DNA of 64,000 bases from Maricaulis sp965242785 (GCA_965242785.1 CBDETA010000004.1:1488001-1552000); one strand, 5' to 3'; shown: positions 52,302 through 61,256, counted from the first letter of the stretch. Translations and numbers: made by a program. The notes: a model not told the origin generated them from the sequence alone.

Positions 52302-52892
52302 ATGAACGAGCAGCGCGGCCCCTGGCGGGTGCATGGAACAGATGTGCGGTTCGAAAACCCCTGGATGCGGGTGACGGACTACATCATCACCCAGCCCGAC
52401 GGCACGCCGGGCCGCTATGGCGTCGTCAGCTTTGCCAATCTGGCGATTGCGGTCCTGCCGGTGTTCGAGGATGGCACCATCATGCTGGTGGGCCAGCACC
52501 GCTTTCCGCATGACAAGTACAGCTGGGAAATCCCGGAAGGCGGCAGCCCGCATGGCGAGGACCCGCTGATCGGGGCCCGGCGCGAGCTGCGCGAGGAGAC
52601 CGGGCTGACGGCCGAGAGCTGGATGGAAGTCCTGCGGATGGACCTGTCCAATTCGGTCACCGAGGAAAGCGCCATCGGCTATATCGCCACCGGACTCAGC
52701 CAGGGCGAGGCCGAGCCGGACAGCACGGAAGTGCTGCAGACGCGGCGCTTGCCGTTCCGCGATGCCCTGGATGAGGCGATGTCGGGCAGGATTTTCGACG
52801 CCTTGACGGTGGCGATGCTGCTTCGCGCATACTACATGGCGAAGGAAGGCGAACTGGAACCTGCTCTGGCCGCCGCAATTCTGGATCGATAG
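52302..52892 (+). CDS. NUDIX hydrolase
   Basis: A 196-residue Nudix enzyme with a complete box: GGSPHGEDPLIGARRELREETGL fits Gx5Ex7REUxEExGU. The layout resembles ADP-ribose pyrophosphatase-type hydrolases. The ATG at 52302 has GGAG six bases upstream; the GTG at 52290 is less likely. It lies between the RND pump and cysE genes in the same direction. Confidence 0.9.
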   Translation: MNEQRGPWRVHGTDVRFENPWMRVTDYIITQPDGTPGRYGVVSFANLAIAVLPVFEDGTIMLVGQHRFPHDKYSWEIPEGGSPHGEDPLIGARRELREETGLTAESWMEVLRMDLSNSVTEESAIGYIATGLSQGEAEPDSTEVLQTRRLPFRDALDEAMSGRIFDALTVAMLLRAYYMAKEGELEPALAAAILDR

Positions 52893-52906
52893 GCCGGAGG
52901 ACTTTC

Positions 52907-53731
52907 ATGTCGAGCAGCCCAGCAGAAAACACCGTGAATGCCCGGACCGGCGTGGATTCGCTCTGGGCACGGCTGCGCGTGGAGGCCGCGTCCGCGGCGG
53001 CCGAGGAGCCGATCCTGGCGAGTTTCCTCAACGCCGCGATCCTGCGCCACGACAAGTTTTCCGATGCCCTGGCCTACCGGCTGGCCTCGAAGATGGCGGA
53101 CGCGCAGCTGGACATGATGCTGGCCCGCGATGTGGCCGAGGAAGCGCTGGCCGGGGATCCGACGATTGTCGAGAAGGCCGCGGCCGACATGATGGCTGTG
53201 GACGAGCGCGATCCGGCGAGCCTGTCGCTGTTGCAGCCCTTCCTGTATTTCAAGGGCTTCCATGCCCTGCAGTCGCACCGCGTGGCGCACTGGCTGTGGA
53301 CCGAGGGCCGCCAGACGCTGGCCTTCCACCTGCAGAGCCGTGTGGGCGAGCGCTTTGGCCTGGACATCCACCCGGCCGCCCAGATCGGCAAGGGCGTGAT
53401 GTTTGACCATGCGACCTCGGTGGTGATCGGCGAGACGGCGGTGATCGGTGATGACTGCTCGATCCTGCACGAGGTGACGCTGGGCGGGACCGGCGCGGCG
53501 CACCAGGACCGGCATCCCAAGATCGGCCGCGGCGTGCTGATCGGCGCCGGGGCCCGGGTGCTGGGCAATATCAAGGTCGGCGACGGGGCCCGCATCGCGG
53601 CAGGTTCGGTGGTGCTGGAAGAGGTTCCCGCCGGCTGCACCGTGGCAGGCGTGCCGGCCAAGGTGGTCGGCGGCTGCGGCAAGGACCCGGCCAAATCGAT
53701 GGACCAGCGCTTCCCGCAGGGGAATGGCTGA
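52907..53731 (+). CDS. cysE: Serine O-acetyltransferase
   Basis: Makes O-acetylserine for cysteine synthesis. The 274-residue protein has the helical N-terminal domain (LWARLRVEAASAAAEEPILASFLNAAIL) and the left-handed beta helix with hexapeptide repeats (GLDIHPAAQIGKGVMFDHATSVVIGETAVIGDDCSILHEVTLGG). GGAGG precedes the ATG, 14 bases after the NUDIX stop. Confidence 0.96.
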   Translation: MSSSPAENTVNARTGVDSLWARLRVEAASAAAEEPILASFLNAAILRHDKFSDALAYRLASKMADAQLDMMLARDVAEEALAGDPTIVEKAAADMMAVDERDPASLSLLQPFLYFKGFHALQSHRVAHWLWTEGRQTLAFHLQSRVGERFGLDIHPAAQIGKGVMFDHATSVVIGETAVIGDDCSILHEVTLGGTGAAHQDRHPKIGRGVLIGAGARVLGNIKVGDGARIAAGSVVLEEVPAGCTVAGVPAKVVGGCGKDPAKSMDQRFPQGNG

Positions 53732-53766
53732 CGCGGTTGCGCGGGGCTGAGCTGGGCTGGACGGGG

Positions 53767-54051
53767 CTAGATGCCCGTCGGCAGCTGGCGTTCGTGCAGG
53801 ATGCGCAGGATGAGAACCGTCTCGTGCTCGATGCGGTAAACAATCAGATGCCGGCCGACCGAGATCGTTCGGGAGCCGCTTGAAGATGAGGCAAGGCGCT
53901 TGCCGATGGCGGGAAAGTCCAGCAAGCGGGCAAGGGCGTCCTGAAACCGTTGCCGGTACCGCCGGGCCTGAATTGCACCGTGTTCGCGAAGTGAGTAGGC
54001 CCGGATCGCCTTGTAGTCAGCTCGCGCGCGATTGGTCAGAACCAGCTTCAT
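53767..54051 (-). CDS. parE: ParE/RelE-superfamily toxin
   Basis: A 94-residue toxin starting MKLVLTNRARADYKAIRAYSLREHGAIQA, with a basic C-terminal strand region (GRHLIVYRIEHETVLILRILHERQ), typical of ParE-type gyrase poisons. Its start lies inside the end of the antitoxin gene (35-base overlap), so it is translated downstream of ParD. Confidence 0.92.
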   Translation of the reverse strand: MKLVLTNRARADYKAIRAYSLREHGAIQARRYRQRFQDALARLLDFPAIGKRLASSSSGSRTISVGRHLIVYRIEHETVLILRILHERQLPTGI

Positions 54052-54310
54052 CAGCGATTTCCGTGTCTATCTCGTCGAAGAGGCGCTGGATGTCCTCAGG
54101 CGAATTCAACTCGGTAAATTTGCCGGCTTCGACCTCGGCTTCGGCGACGGCGAGCATGGTGCGCAGGTCGGCGAGCTTGCGCTGGTTTTCCTGGTCGCGG
54201 CGGATCAGGTCGCGGATGTATTCGCTTTCATTGCCATAGCGGCCACTGGCCAGCTGGTCGGCGATCCAGCGGCCCATTTCATCGGGCATGGAGATGGTCT
54301 TGCGGATCAT
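54017..54310 (-). CDS. parD: ParD-family antitoxin
   Basis: A 97-residue antitoxin with a ribbon-helix-helix N terminus (RKTISMPDEMGRWIADQLASGRYGNESEYIRDLIRRDQE) and an acidic C-terminal region that would wrap the toxin. It is the first gene of the pair and likely autoregulates through the palindromic site just upstream. Confidence 0.93.
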   Translation of the reverse strand: MIRKTISMPDEMGRWIADQLASGRYGNESEYIRDLIRRDQENQRKLADLRTMLAVAEAEVEAGKFTELNSPEDIQRLFDEIDTEIADEAGSDQSRAS

Positions 54311-54331
54311 GATCGGCTCCTTGCGCCAGGA

Positions 54332-54357
54332 TCATACCATGTATGAACAAATCATAC
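54332..54357. promoter_or_regulatory. Probable ParD operator
   Basis: TCATAC (54332-54337) and GTATGA (54341-54346) form a palindrome with a three-base centre, and a further TCATAC half-site is at 54352-54357. It lies 22 bases upstream of the antitoxin start, where ribbon-helix-helix antitoxins bind. Confidence 0.6.
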
Positions 54358-54465
54358 GAGTTTCAGGCCAGAGCAGTGCCGCCTTCACCCGCATACTGGA
54401 CGCGCACCCCTGGCTTGGGCTTAGTTAGCGCCAACTTCGAATCCCCCGACCGGAGGCAATACCCC

Positions 54466-54690
54466 GTGAACAAGAACATGACCCAGATCGAAGCGGCCAA
54501 GCTGCAGATGTTCCTGCAGGCCAAGCTGAATCCGGGCCTCGTCGTCCAGTGCCGCAACCGGCCGGACGAATGCGCCGAAATCCATATCGGTGACGAGTGC
54601 CTGGGTGTGGTCTCCAAGATCATCGACGAGGGTGAAACCTCCTATTCCTTCGAGATCACCATCCTGGACATCGACCTGGAAGATCTTTGA
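54466..54690 (+). CDS. DUF3126 family protein
   Basis: A 74-residue protein, VNKNMTQIEAAKLQMFLQAK at its start and EITILDIDLEDL at its end, matching the small alphaproteobacterial family DUF3126. The function is unknown. I chose the GTG at 54466 because GGAGG lies nine bases upstream; the ATG at 54478 is too far from it. The stop overlaps the TTG start of the ABC ATPase gene. Confidence 0.8.
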   Translation: MNKNMTQIEAAKLQMFLQAKLNPGLVVQCRNRPDECAEIHIGDECLGVVSKIIDEGETSYSFEITILDIDLEDL

Positions 54691-55466
54691 CCGACCCGGC
54701 CGCCCCCGTTCTTGATATCCGGGCGGTCCGCAAGATTTATCCCGGCGGGGTCGAGGCCGTGCGAGGTGTGTCGCTGCAGCTGCAGCGTGGCCAGCTCGTC
54801 GCCCTGACCGGCGCCTCGGGATGCGGCAAGACCACATTGCTGAAACTGATCAACCGCCTGGAGGAGGCTTCAGGCGGTTCGATTGTGTTTGAGGGCCAGG
54901 ATGTCGCCACCCTTGATCCTGTCCGCCTGCGCCGTCGCATCGGCTGGGTGATGCAGGGCGACGGCCTGTTCCCGCACATGACGGTGCGCGAGAATGTGGC
55001 GGTGATTCCGCGCCTGCTGGGCGATCCGCCCGGAACGTGGGATGACCGCGTGGTCGAGCTGCTGGACATGGTCGGCCTGGGTCCGATCGAGTTCGCGGAC
55101 CGCTATCCGGCCGAACTGTCAGGCGGGCAGCGCCAGCGCGTCGGCTTTGCCCGGGCCCTGGCCGGACGCCCCGAGCTGGTCCTGATGGACGAACCGTTCT
55201 CGGCGCTCGACCCGATCACCCGCGATACACTGCAGCAGGAGTTCAAGGCGCTGCAGGCCCGGCTGGGCTTTTCGGCGGTGATGGTGACGCACGACATGGC
55301 CGAGGCTCTGATCCTGGCCGACGCGATCGCCGTGATGCAGGCCGGCAGGATCGTGCAGCAGGGCCGCCCGGCCGAATTGCTGTCGAACCCGGTGAATGAT
55401 TATGTCTCCGGCCTTCTGGACACGCCGCGCCGGCAGATGCGGGCGATTGCGGAGCTGGAAGCATGA
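54687..55466 (+). CDS. ABC transporter ATPase, OpuBA/ProV-type osmoprotectant uptake
   Basis: A 259-residue ABC ATPase with Walker A GASGCGKT (42-49), signature LSGGQRQRVGFARAL and Walker B VLMDEPFSALD. The Q-loop segment RRIGWVMQGDGLFPHMTVREN is typical of the glycine betaine/choline family. It lacks the C-terminal CBS domains of full ProV. The start is TTG at 54687, inside the stop of the DUF3126 gene. The next gene encodes its permease. Confidence 0.92.
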   Translation: MTDPAAPVLDIRAVRKIYPGGVEAVRGVSLQLQRGQLVALTGASGCGKTTLLKLINRLEEASGGSIVFEGQDVATLDPVRLRRRIGWVMQGDGLFPHMTVRENVAVIPRLLGDPPGTWDDRVVELLDMVGLGPIEFADRYPAELSGGQRQRVGFARALAGRPELVLMDEPFSALDPITRDTLQQEFKALQARLGFSAVMVTHDMAEALILADAIAVMQAGRIVQQGRPAELLSNPVNDYVSGLLDTPRRQMRAIAELEA

Positions 55467-57025
55467 ACGCGAATCTCGCCGAGCGTCTGGCCGAACTGCC
55501 GCATCTCTTGTCTGCGCATATCCTGTTGTCGATGGCGGCCATCGGCTGCGGCATCGCGATCAGCGTGCCCCTGGGCGTGCTGGTGGCGCGGCGGGTCCGC
55601 CTGTCGGCACTGGTGCTGAGCTTTGCCAGCGTGATCCAGACGATTCCCGGTCTGGCCCTGCTGGCCCTGATGGTGCCGCTTCTGGGCGGGACGATCGGCT
55701 ATCTGCCCGCCTTCTCGGCGCTGATGCTGTATTCCCTGCTGCCGATCCTGCGCAACACGATTGTCGGGCTGCAGGGCGTGTCGCCGCGCGTGCGGGAGGC
55801 GGCGGCCGGGCTGGGCATGACGGCGCGGCAGCAATTGCTGGAGGTGGAACTGCCGCTGGCGCTGCCGGTGATCGTTGCCGGGTTGAGAACGGCGACGGTC
55901 TGGGTGGTGGGCGCGGCGACGCTGGCGACGCCGGTGGGGGCGGCCAGTCTGGGGAATTACATCTTTGCCGGCCTGCAGACGCGCAATTGGGTGTCGGTGG
56001 TCTTCGGCTGCCTGTTTGCTGCGGGGCTGGCGATCCTGCTGGACCAGTTGATCCGCCTGCTGGAACTCAGTGCGCGGGACCGGCGCCGCGGCCTGGCCGT
56101 GGCGGTCGGAGCCGGGCTGTCGGTCCTGGTGTTGCTGGCGCTTGTGCCGCGGATCCTGCCGGCGGGGCCGGGAACAGGCGCGGCAGAGACGCTGCAGCAG
56201 GCCGAGGCCGCGCTGGACGGGCAGCGCGTGGTGATCGGGTCCAAGGCTTTCACCGAACAGTACATTCTGGCCGCGCTGATGGAGCGGCATCTTGCCGAGG
56301 CTGGCGCCGTGGTCGAGCGGCGGGAGAATCTGGGCTCGACGATTGCCTTTGATGCGCTGGCGGCCGGCGAGATCGATGTCTATGTGGATTATTCCGGGAC
56401 GATCTGGGCGACGGTGATGGATCGTGCCCAGCCGGTCGAGCGTCACCGCATGCTGGCCGAGATGACCGGCTGGCTTTACCAGCAGCATGGCATCCTGGCG
56501 CTGGGCGCGCTGGGGTTCGAGAATGCCTATGGTTTTGCCATGACCCGCGAGCAGGCGACGGCGCGCGGCGTGTCCGGCCTGGACGAGCTGGCGCCGATTG
56601 CCGGCGAGCTGACGGTGGGCGGCGATTCGGAAGTCTTCGTGCGCTCGGAATGGATAGCGACCCGCGAGCATTATGGTCTGCAGGCCATGACCACACGGGC
56701 CATGGATTCCACCTTCATGTATTCAGCCGTGCGGGACGGGCAGGTGGATCTGATCAGCGCCTACACCACGGACGGACGCATTGCGGCCTTTGATCTGGTG
56801 GTGCTGTCGGATCCGGCCGGCATCCTGCCGCCCTATGACGCTGTGATCCTGTTGTCGCCGCAGGCGGCGGCGCGTCCGGGCCTGGCCGAGGCCCTGGCTC
56901 CGCTGGTCGGGGCGATTGATGCCGACCTGATGCGCCAGGCGAATCGCCGGGTGGATATCGACCGGGAAACGCCGGCGCAGGCCGCCGGCTGGCTGGCCGG
57001 CGCAATCGGTGGGGCAGGGGAATGA
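55463..57025 (+). CDS. OpuB-type permease fused to substrate-binding domain
   Basis: A 520-residue fusion. Residues 1-235 form the permease with about six helices and the ABC-interaction loop (VREAAAGLGMTARQQLLEVELPLALPVI). Residues about 250-520 form a QAC/glycine-betaine-type binding protein (VVIGSKAFTEQYILAALMERHLAEAGA, then VYVDYSGTIWATVM). It probably imports choline, glycine betaine or related osmolytes. Its ATG overlaps the ATPase stop. Confidence 0.93.
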   Translation: MNANLAERLAELPHLLSAHILLSMAAIGCGIAISVPLGVLVARRVRLSALVLSFASVIQTIPGLALLALMVPLLGGTIGYLPAFSALMLYSLLPILRNTIVGLQGVSPRVREAAAGLGMTARQQLLEVELPLALPVIVAGLRTATVWVVGAATLATPVGAASLGNYIFAGLQTRNWVSVVFGCLFAAGLAILLDQLIRLLELSARDRRRGLAVAVGAGLSVLVLLALVPRILPAGPGTGAAETLQQAEAALDGQRVVIGSKAFTEQYILAALMERHLAEAGAVVERRENLGSTIAFDALAAGEIDVYVDYSGTIWATVMDRAQPVERHRMLAEMTGWLYQQHGILALGALGFENAYGFAMTREQATARGVSGLDELAPIAGELTVGGDSEVFVRSEWIATREHYGLQAMTTRAMDSTFMYSAVRDGQVDLISAYTTDGRIAAFDLVVLSDPAGILPPYDAVILLSPQAAARPGLAEALAPLVGAIDADLMRQANRRVDIDRETPAQAAGWLAGAIGGAGE

Positions 57026-57519
57026 GTGGCTATGTGGGTTTCGGCCGTCTGCAGGATGGCGAATGGGTGATGCGGGCAGCCATGCGTCTGAACGAGGACC
57101 GGCCGGCGCATGCCGATCCCATTGACGAGACGACGCCGCTCAATCGTGTCTATGCGCGCCAGACCGCGGAGTTTGAAGCCCTGCTGGAGCGGATCGATCC
57201 GGAGGGGGATATCGACCGCGATATCTTTCCGATGCTGGCCTATTTCACGCCGTCCGATGGCTGGCCCGTCGATATCATCTTCTCGATCCTGGCGGTTCTG
57301 GGCATCTGGCTGTTTCTGCCCAACTGGATCGGGATCGCGCACTATGTGGGATACCTCGCGGTCGGCGGTTTCATCGCCATCCAGTATCTGCGCGCCAGAC
57401 GCCTGCGCGAAAAGGGTCGGGCGGAGATGCTGCGCCTGGGTCTGGATCCAGAACAGGAACACCCGCTGACCCTGCGCATCCTGGTGCGCTATCGCAAGCG
57501 TCCGGTGACGGTGCACTGA
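57022..57519 (+). CDS. Small membrane protein at the end of the osmoprotectant operon
   Basis: A 165-residue protein with two hydrophobic helices (about 87-104 and 108-125) and basic tail (RYRKRPVTVH). No known domain. Its ATG overlaps the permease stop, so it is part of the same operon; a role in transport is only inferred. Confidence 0.65.
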   Translation: MSGYVGFGRLQDGEWVMRAAMRLNEDRPAHADPIDETTPLNRVYARQTAEFEALLERIDPEGDIDRDIFPMLAYFTPSDGWPVDIIFSILAVLGIWLFLPNWIGIAHYVGYLAVGGFIAIQYLRARRLREKGRAEMLRLGLDPEQEHPLTLRILVRYRKRPVTVH

Positions 57520-57533
57520 TGCGCGCATGAAAA

Positions 57534-57561
57534 CGGCGCGGGACCCCGGGGTCCCGCGCCG
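57534..57561. terminator. 28-bp perfect palindrome between convergent genes
   Basis: CGGCGCGGGACCCC followed directly by its inverse GGGGTCCCGCGCCG (57534-57561), flanked by AAAA on the left, which is TTTT after the hairpin on the minus strand. It likely terminates phoH and may act both ways. Confidence 0.75.
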
Positions 57562-57585
57562 CGATTCTCGAAGCAATCTGATCGC

Positions 57586-58350
57586 CTAGAGCACGGTCAG
57601 CATGCTGGCCACCAGGGGGTGGCGGACAATGTCCTTGGCTTCCAAGCGGCAGACGGCGATGTCGTCGAGTGCTTCCATCTTGTCGGCGATCTGGGCGAGG
57701 CCGGACATTTCCGGCAGCAGGTCGGACTGGGCCGGGTCGCCGGTGACGACCATGGTGGAATTCCAGCCCAGGCGCGTGAGCAGCATTTTCAGCTGGCCGT
57801 AGGTGCAGTTCTGGGCTTCGTCGACAACCACGAAGGCATTGTTGAGCGTGCGGCCGCGCATATAGCCGATCGGGGCGATCTCGATCAGGCCTTCTGCCAT
57901 CATCATCTTCAGCTTTTTCGGGCTGAGGCGATCAGCCAGGGCGTCGTAGAGCGGGCGCAGATAGGGGGCGAGCTTCTCTTCCATGGCGCCGGGCAGGAAG
58001 CCGATCGATTCGCCGGCCTCCACGGCAGGGCGTGACAGCACGATTCGGCTGACCGAGCCGGCTTCCAGCGCTTCCACCGCCTTGGCCACGGCGAGATAGG
58101 TCTTGCCGGTGCCGGCCGGTCCGAGGGCGAGGATCATGTTGTTCAGGTCGATCGCCTTCATCAGCGCTGCCTGGCCATCGGATCTGGGTTTGACCTTCTT
58201 GATGAAACGCTGGTCGCGCATGGGTTCATTGTCATCCGGGCTCCAGCGGGTTCCTGGAAACAGGGCCCGAACCTTGTCCTCTTCCGCCCGATAGTGATCG
58301 GCGTTGAATTCACCCGCACGCTGGCGGCGTTTGACGATACGCTTACCCAT
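57586..58350 (-). CDS. phoH: PhoH-family ATPase
   Basis: A 254-residue P-loop protein. Walker A is GPAGTGKTYLAVAKAVEAL; Walker B is FVVVDEAQNCTYGQLKMLLTRLG. PhoH proteins are RNA-associated, phosphate-starvation-inducible ATPases. Start ATG at 58350 with GGAGG eight bases upstream; a longer frame begins five codons earlier. Confidence 0.94.
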   Translation of the reverse strand: MGKRIVKRRQRAGEFNADHYRAEEDKVRALFPGTRWSPDDNEPMRDQRFIKKVKPRSDGQAALMKAIDLNNMILALGPAGTGKTYLAVAKAVEALEAGSVSRIVLSRPAVEAGESIGFLPGAMEEKLAPYLRPLYDALADRLSPKKLKMMMAEGLIEIAPIGYMRGRTLNNAFVVVDEAQNCTYGQLKMLLTRLGWNSTMVVTGDPAQSDLLPEMSGLAQIADKMEALDDIAVCRLEAKDIVRHPLVASMLTVL

Positions 58351-58641
58351 GGCTGGAACCTCCACACATGAAAAACCCCTCGGCCGGATGGCGAGGGGCG
58401 GAAAAACGGGGCTGCAGGGACAGAACGGAAGACTCGAAGGGTGCGGGGCGCGTGGCGCCGGATCCTCGTGGGCTGGGTCGTTGAGCGGTCATGGCCGTCT
58501 ACCCGGTGCCTCCCTTGGAGTTGCCGAAGCGACCCGAACTCGCGTGAACTCGAATCGCGGTTACAGTCTCATTCTAACCCGGTGAAGAAGTTCTGAACGA
58601 TAGCGTCGCGAATAATTCACGAAAATAATCTGGAGACCCCG
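58351..58641. other. Divergent intergenic region
   Basis: About 290 bases between phoH and the carbonic anhydrase-like gene. Near phoH is a C-rich/G-rich inverted segment (CCCCTCG...CGAGGGG, 58376-58399). The rest shows no gene or RNA that I can name and should hold both promoters. Confidence 0.4.
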
Positions 58642-59172
58642 ATGGCCCTGTATGCGTTGGCAGATGCGGAACCGAAAACGCCCGGAGACGGAAAATTCTG
58701 GGTGGCACCGGATGCCCAGGTGATGGGCCGGGTGGTCCTGGAGGAGGGCGCCAGCGTCTGGTACGGCGCCGTCGTGCGCGGCGACAATGACCCGATCACG
58801 ATCGGACGGAATTCCAATGTGCAGGACGGATCGGTGCTCCACACCGATATCGGTTGGCCCCTGACCATCGGGGAAGGCGTCACCATCGGTCACCAGGTGA
58901 TGCTGCACGGCTGCACGATTGGCGATAATTCCCTGATCGGGATCGGGGCTACGGTCCTGAACGGGGCGAAGATCGGAAAGAACTGCATTGTCGGCGCCCA
59001 TGCCCTGATTACCGAAGGCAAGGCGATTCCCGACAATTCACTGGTGGTTGGCGCACCGGGACGGGTCATCCGCACGCTGGATGAGGATGCGGCGGTGATG
59101 CTGCGCGCATCCGCCGAACACTATGTGGAAAACTGGAAGAAGCATGCCACGCAATTGCGGCGGATCGACTGA
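58642..59172 (+). CDS. Gamma-class carbonic anhydrase-like protein (left-handed beta helix)
   Basis: A 176-residue trimer-forming hexapeptide-repeat protein. VWYGAVVRGDNDPITIGRNSNVQDGSVLH and TIGHQVMLHGCTIG hold the expected metal His residues (His in VLHTD, GHQVMLHGC). The family includes Cam/YrdA/PaaY-like proteins, so enzymatic activity is not certain. TCTGGAG lies before the ATG. Confidence 0.9.
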   Translation: MALYALADAEPKTPGDGKFWVAPDAQVMGRVVLEEGASVWYGAVVRGDNDPITIGRNSNVQDGSVLHTDIGWPLTIGEGVTIGHQVMLHGCTIGDNSLIGIGATVLNGAKIGKNCIVGAHALITEGKAIPDNSLVVGAPGRVIRTLDEDAAVMLRASAEHYVENWKKHATQLRRID

Positions 59173-59187
59173 TCCCGGGCCGGGCTT

Positions 59188-59688
59188 CTAGTGCGCCCGG
59201 CTCCAAAGGCCGCGGATATTCTGGTCGGCCTCCCGGCCCAGATTGAACCAGGCTGCCCGATCATGGGACGCGTCGATGACGAGAAGCTTGTCCTCGCGTC
59301 CCAAAATGTGACTGAGCTCATTGCGCAGGACGGACGCGGTGGTCGGGCCGCGCAGCAGCCAGGTGCCGGCGGTGACGGGTTCCAGGTCGCCATAGGATTC
59401 CAGCGCGGTGCGGAACTCAGCAGCATTCTCTGACTGGATCTCGGCAATGACGACGAAATTGGCAGGGCGTGCGCCCGGCGTCACCCGCTTTTCCGGCTTG
59501 GGCAGCTGGTCGTTTTCGCCAAGCCAGTCACGGAATTCCTCGATATCGGCGGCCTGTGCCCAGATGCCGTCGCGTTCCGGAGAGACCTGGGAATGCGCCG
59601 CAATCCGGCCTTCGCTGACGAAGGCCCGCATTTGCTGGGGCGTATAGGGGCCGTACACGCGGCCTTCGACTTTCACAAACCAGGACAT
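59188..59688 (-). CDS. GYF_2 (DUF4339) domain protein
   Basis: A 166-residue protein starting MSWFVKVEGRVYGPYTPQQMRAFVSEGRI, the GYF_2 pattern. The C-terminal half (PANFVVIAEIQSENAAEFRTAL...) is an uncharacterised alpha/beta region. Neither the ATG at 59688 nor the one eight codons upstream (59712) has a strong ribosome binding site; I chose the one at the domain start. The function is unknown. Confidence 0.75.
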   Translation of the reverse strand: MSWFVKVEGRVYGPYTPQQMRAFVSEGRIAAHSQVSPERDGIWAQAADIEEFRDWLGENDQLPKPEKRVTPGARPANFVVIAEIQSENAAEFRTALESYGDLEPVTAGTWLLRGPTTASVLRNELSHILGREDKLLVIDASHDRAAWFNLGREADQNIRGLWSRAH

Positions 59689-59817
59689 TGCGATTCCGTC
59701 ATCGCGAGGCATTTGAGCTCTCTCGCACTTCTACATAATCCGTCTAGTTCTCGGATACGGCAAGAATCGGGCCGTTTCGTCGAATTCGACCGGACAGGCA
59801 AAAACTTCGCTACGTAA

Positions 59818-60441
59818 TTATGCGGCTTCTGGACCGTTGGCGTCTGCCTGAGGGGGATCGAACACGACCGCGAAGCCATTGTCCAGAATCCGCGCCACAC
59901 GTCCTGACATCTCACCGACACGCAGATGCTCACCCAGACGTGGCCGTTCGAGACATTCGAAGGCTGCGCCCGTGATGGAGACATCGAGCACATTGGCCTG
60001 GATGACGACACCGTCGGAGAGCAGGATCCGGGCCCGACCGCGGCCGGGCTTGCGCGGGGCGCCGCGGTCTTCTTCCAGACCGAGGCGTTCCTTGTTGAAA
60101 CGCCAGGTGATGGCGTCGGCCAGCTTGTCGCGCTTGCGCATCGGGGCGTTGAAGGTGATCGAGAACTCCATTTCCTCGCGCCGAACGATCTGGCCTTCGA
60201 TGCGACCGATGCCGGGCACCATGAGGACGACACGCGAACCCTCGCGCGGTACCGCGCGGGACACGACCCGGGCGCCGCCGGGGGAGATGTCGATGAGTCG
60301 GCAGGCGTTTTCGCCCATCGCCTCGGACCAGAAACGGCCATGCAATTGCAGTGGCACGCGCGCATGACGACGCCGTTCCTGCGCTCCGCGGGCGGCGATC
60401 TTGATCTTGCGGCGATCCAGACGCGACGGTGATTGATCCAT
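59818..60441 (-). CDS. Double PilZ-domain protein
   Basis: A 207-residue protein with two PilZ-like parts. The first has RRRHARVPLQLHGRFW...LIDISPGGARV, containing the RxxxR and (D/N)xSxxG c-di-GMP motifs; the second (about 125-205: RARILLSDGVVIQANVLDVSITGAAFEC) has DVSITGA and is partly degenerate. It probably responds to c-di-GMP, linking to surface attachment or motility. Start ATG at 60441 with GGAAGGA upstream. Confidence 0.88.
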   Translation of the reverse strand: MDQSPSRLDRRKIKIAARGAQERRRHARVPLQLHGRFWSEAMGENACRLIDISPGGARVVSRAVPREGSRVVLMVPGIGRIEGQIVRREEMEFSITFNAPMRKRDKLADAITWRFNKERLGLEEDRGAPRKPGRGRARILLSDGVVIQANVLDVSITGAAFECLERPRLGEHLRVGEMSGRVARILDNGFAVVFDPPQADANGPEAA

Positions 60442-60498
60442 CAGGGCATCCTTCCAACACCACCACATTAGCGTGCAGGCGTTAAAAAGGGCTTGCCG

Positions 60499-61059
60499 TT
60501 ACTGATCGTTTGCCACCAGCCGTGGCCGGGACGGCTCGTTTTGGGACAGGCCGGGAAAGACATGGCCCGGCTGGGTCGGCGGATGGACCTCGCGCAACGT
60601 GGTGCGCACCACCGGACGGCCGCGGAATTCGTCGACCGAATCAAGCGGCTGGAACAGGCCGAGCGTGCGGTCGATCTCGCCTGAACTGCCGCGCAGGGGC
60701 AGGAAGGCGATCTCGACCGGCAATTCGCGCTGATCCATTGACACCGCGCGGGCGATCAACGAGGCCGGGGCTGTCCCGGTGATGGACGCTTCCAGTACGG
60801 CCTGGACATGGGTGCGGTCGTGACCGCGCCAGAGCGACAGGAAGTTCTGGTCGCGAAACTCGCGCTGATAGAGGTCGCACAGATGCGTGCCGGCCAGGCG
60901 GAAAATGTGATGGTCCGCGTCGGCACGCCAGAGAATGAAGACATAGCCCAGCAATTTCGCGATGTCCTGCGGCTCGATGTCCGCGCGCAGGGGCGCAGCG
61001 CCCCCCTGGCGGCGGGTCTGCCAATAGGCGTGCAAGGCGCGTGTTTGCGGGTGACGCAT
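60499..61059 (-). CDS. PAS_5-type sensory domain protein
   Basis: A 186-residue protein with the alphaproteobacterial PAS_5 (PF07310) pattern: DIAKLLGYVFILWRADADHHIFRLAGTHLCDLYQREFRDQNFLSLW. It has no output domain, so it may sense a small ligand and act through a partner. It lies upstream of the PilZ gene on the same strand (57-base gap). Confidence 0.85.
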   Translation of the reverse strand: MRHPQTRALHAYWQTRRQGGAAPLRADIEPQDIAKLLGYVFILWRADADHHIFRLAGTHLCDLYQREFRDQNFLSLWRGHDRTHVQAVLEASITGTAPASLIARAVSMDQRELPVEIAFLPLRGSSGEIDRTLGLFQPLDSVDEFRGRPVVRTTLREVHPPTQPGHVFPGLSQNEPSRPRLVANDQ

Positions 61060-61256
61060 CCGTCAGCTCCCAAATCATCCAGCGGTGCCGGCCCCCTGTT
61101 GCAGGCCGGTTCGTTGCGGCACGGGGTTTCAAGTTCGGGGCCATACCCGTGAGGCGGGAAGCCGGCTTTGCGGCATTCTCCAGCGGGGCGAGCACGTGGC
61201 AGGCGAAAACGGCCCGCAGCTTGCAACGCCGGGCCCAGAACACGAGGAGCAAGCCC

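Noticed and set aside
48936..52553. Long minus-strand open frames opposite the RND genes
   Set aside because: They mirror a complete adaptor-permease pair and have low-complexity composition typical of shadow frames.
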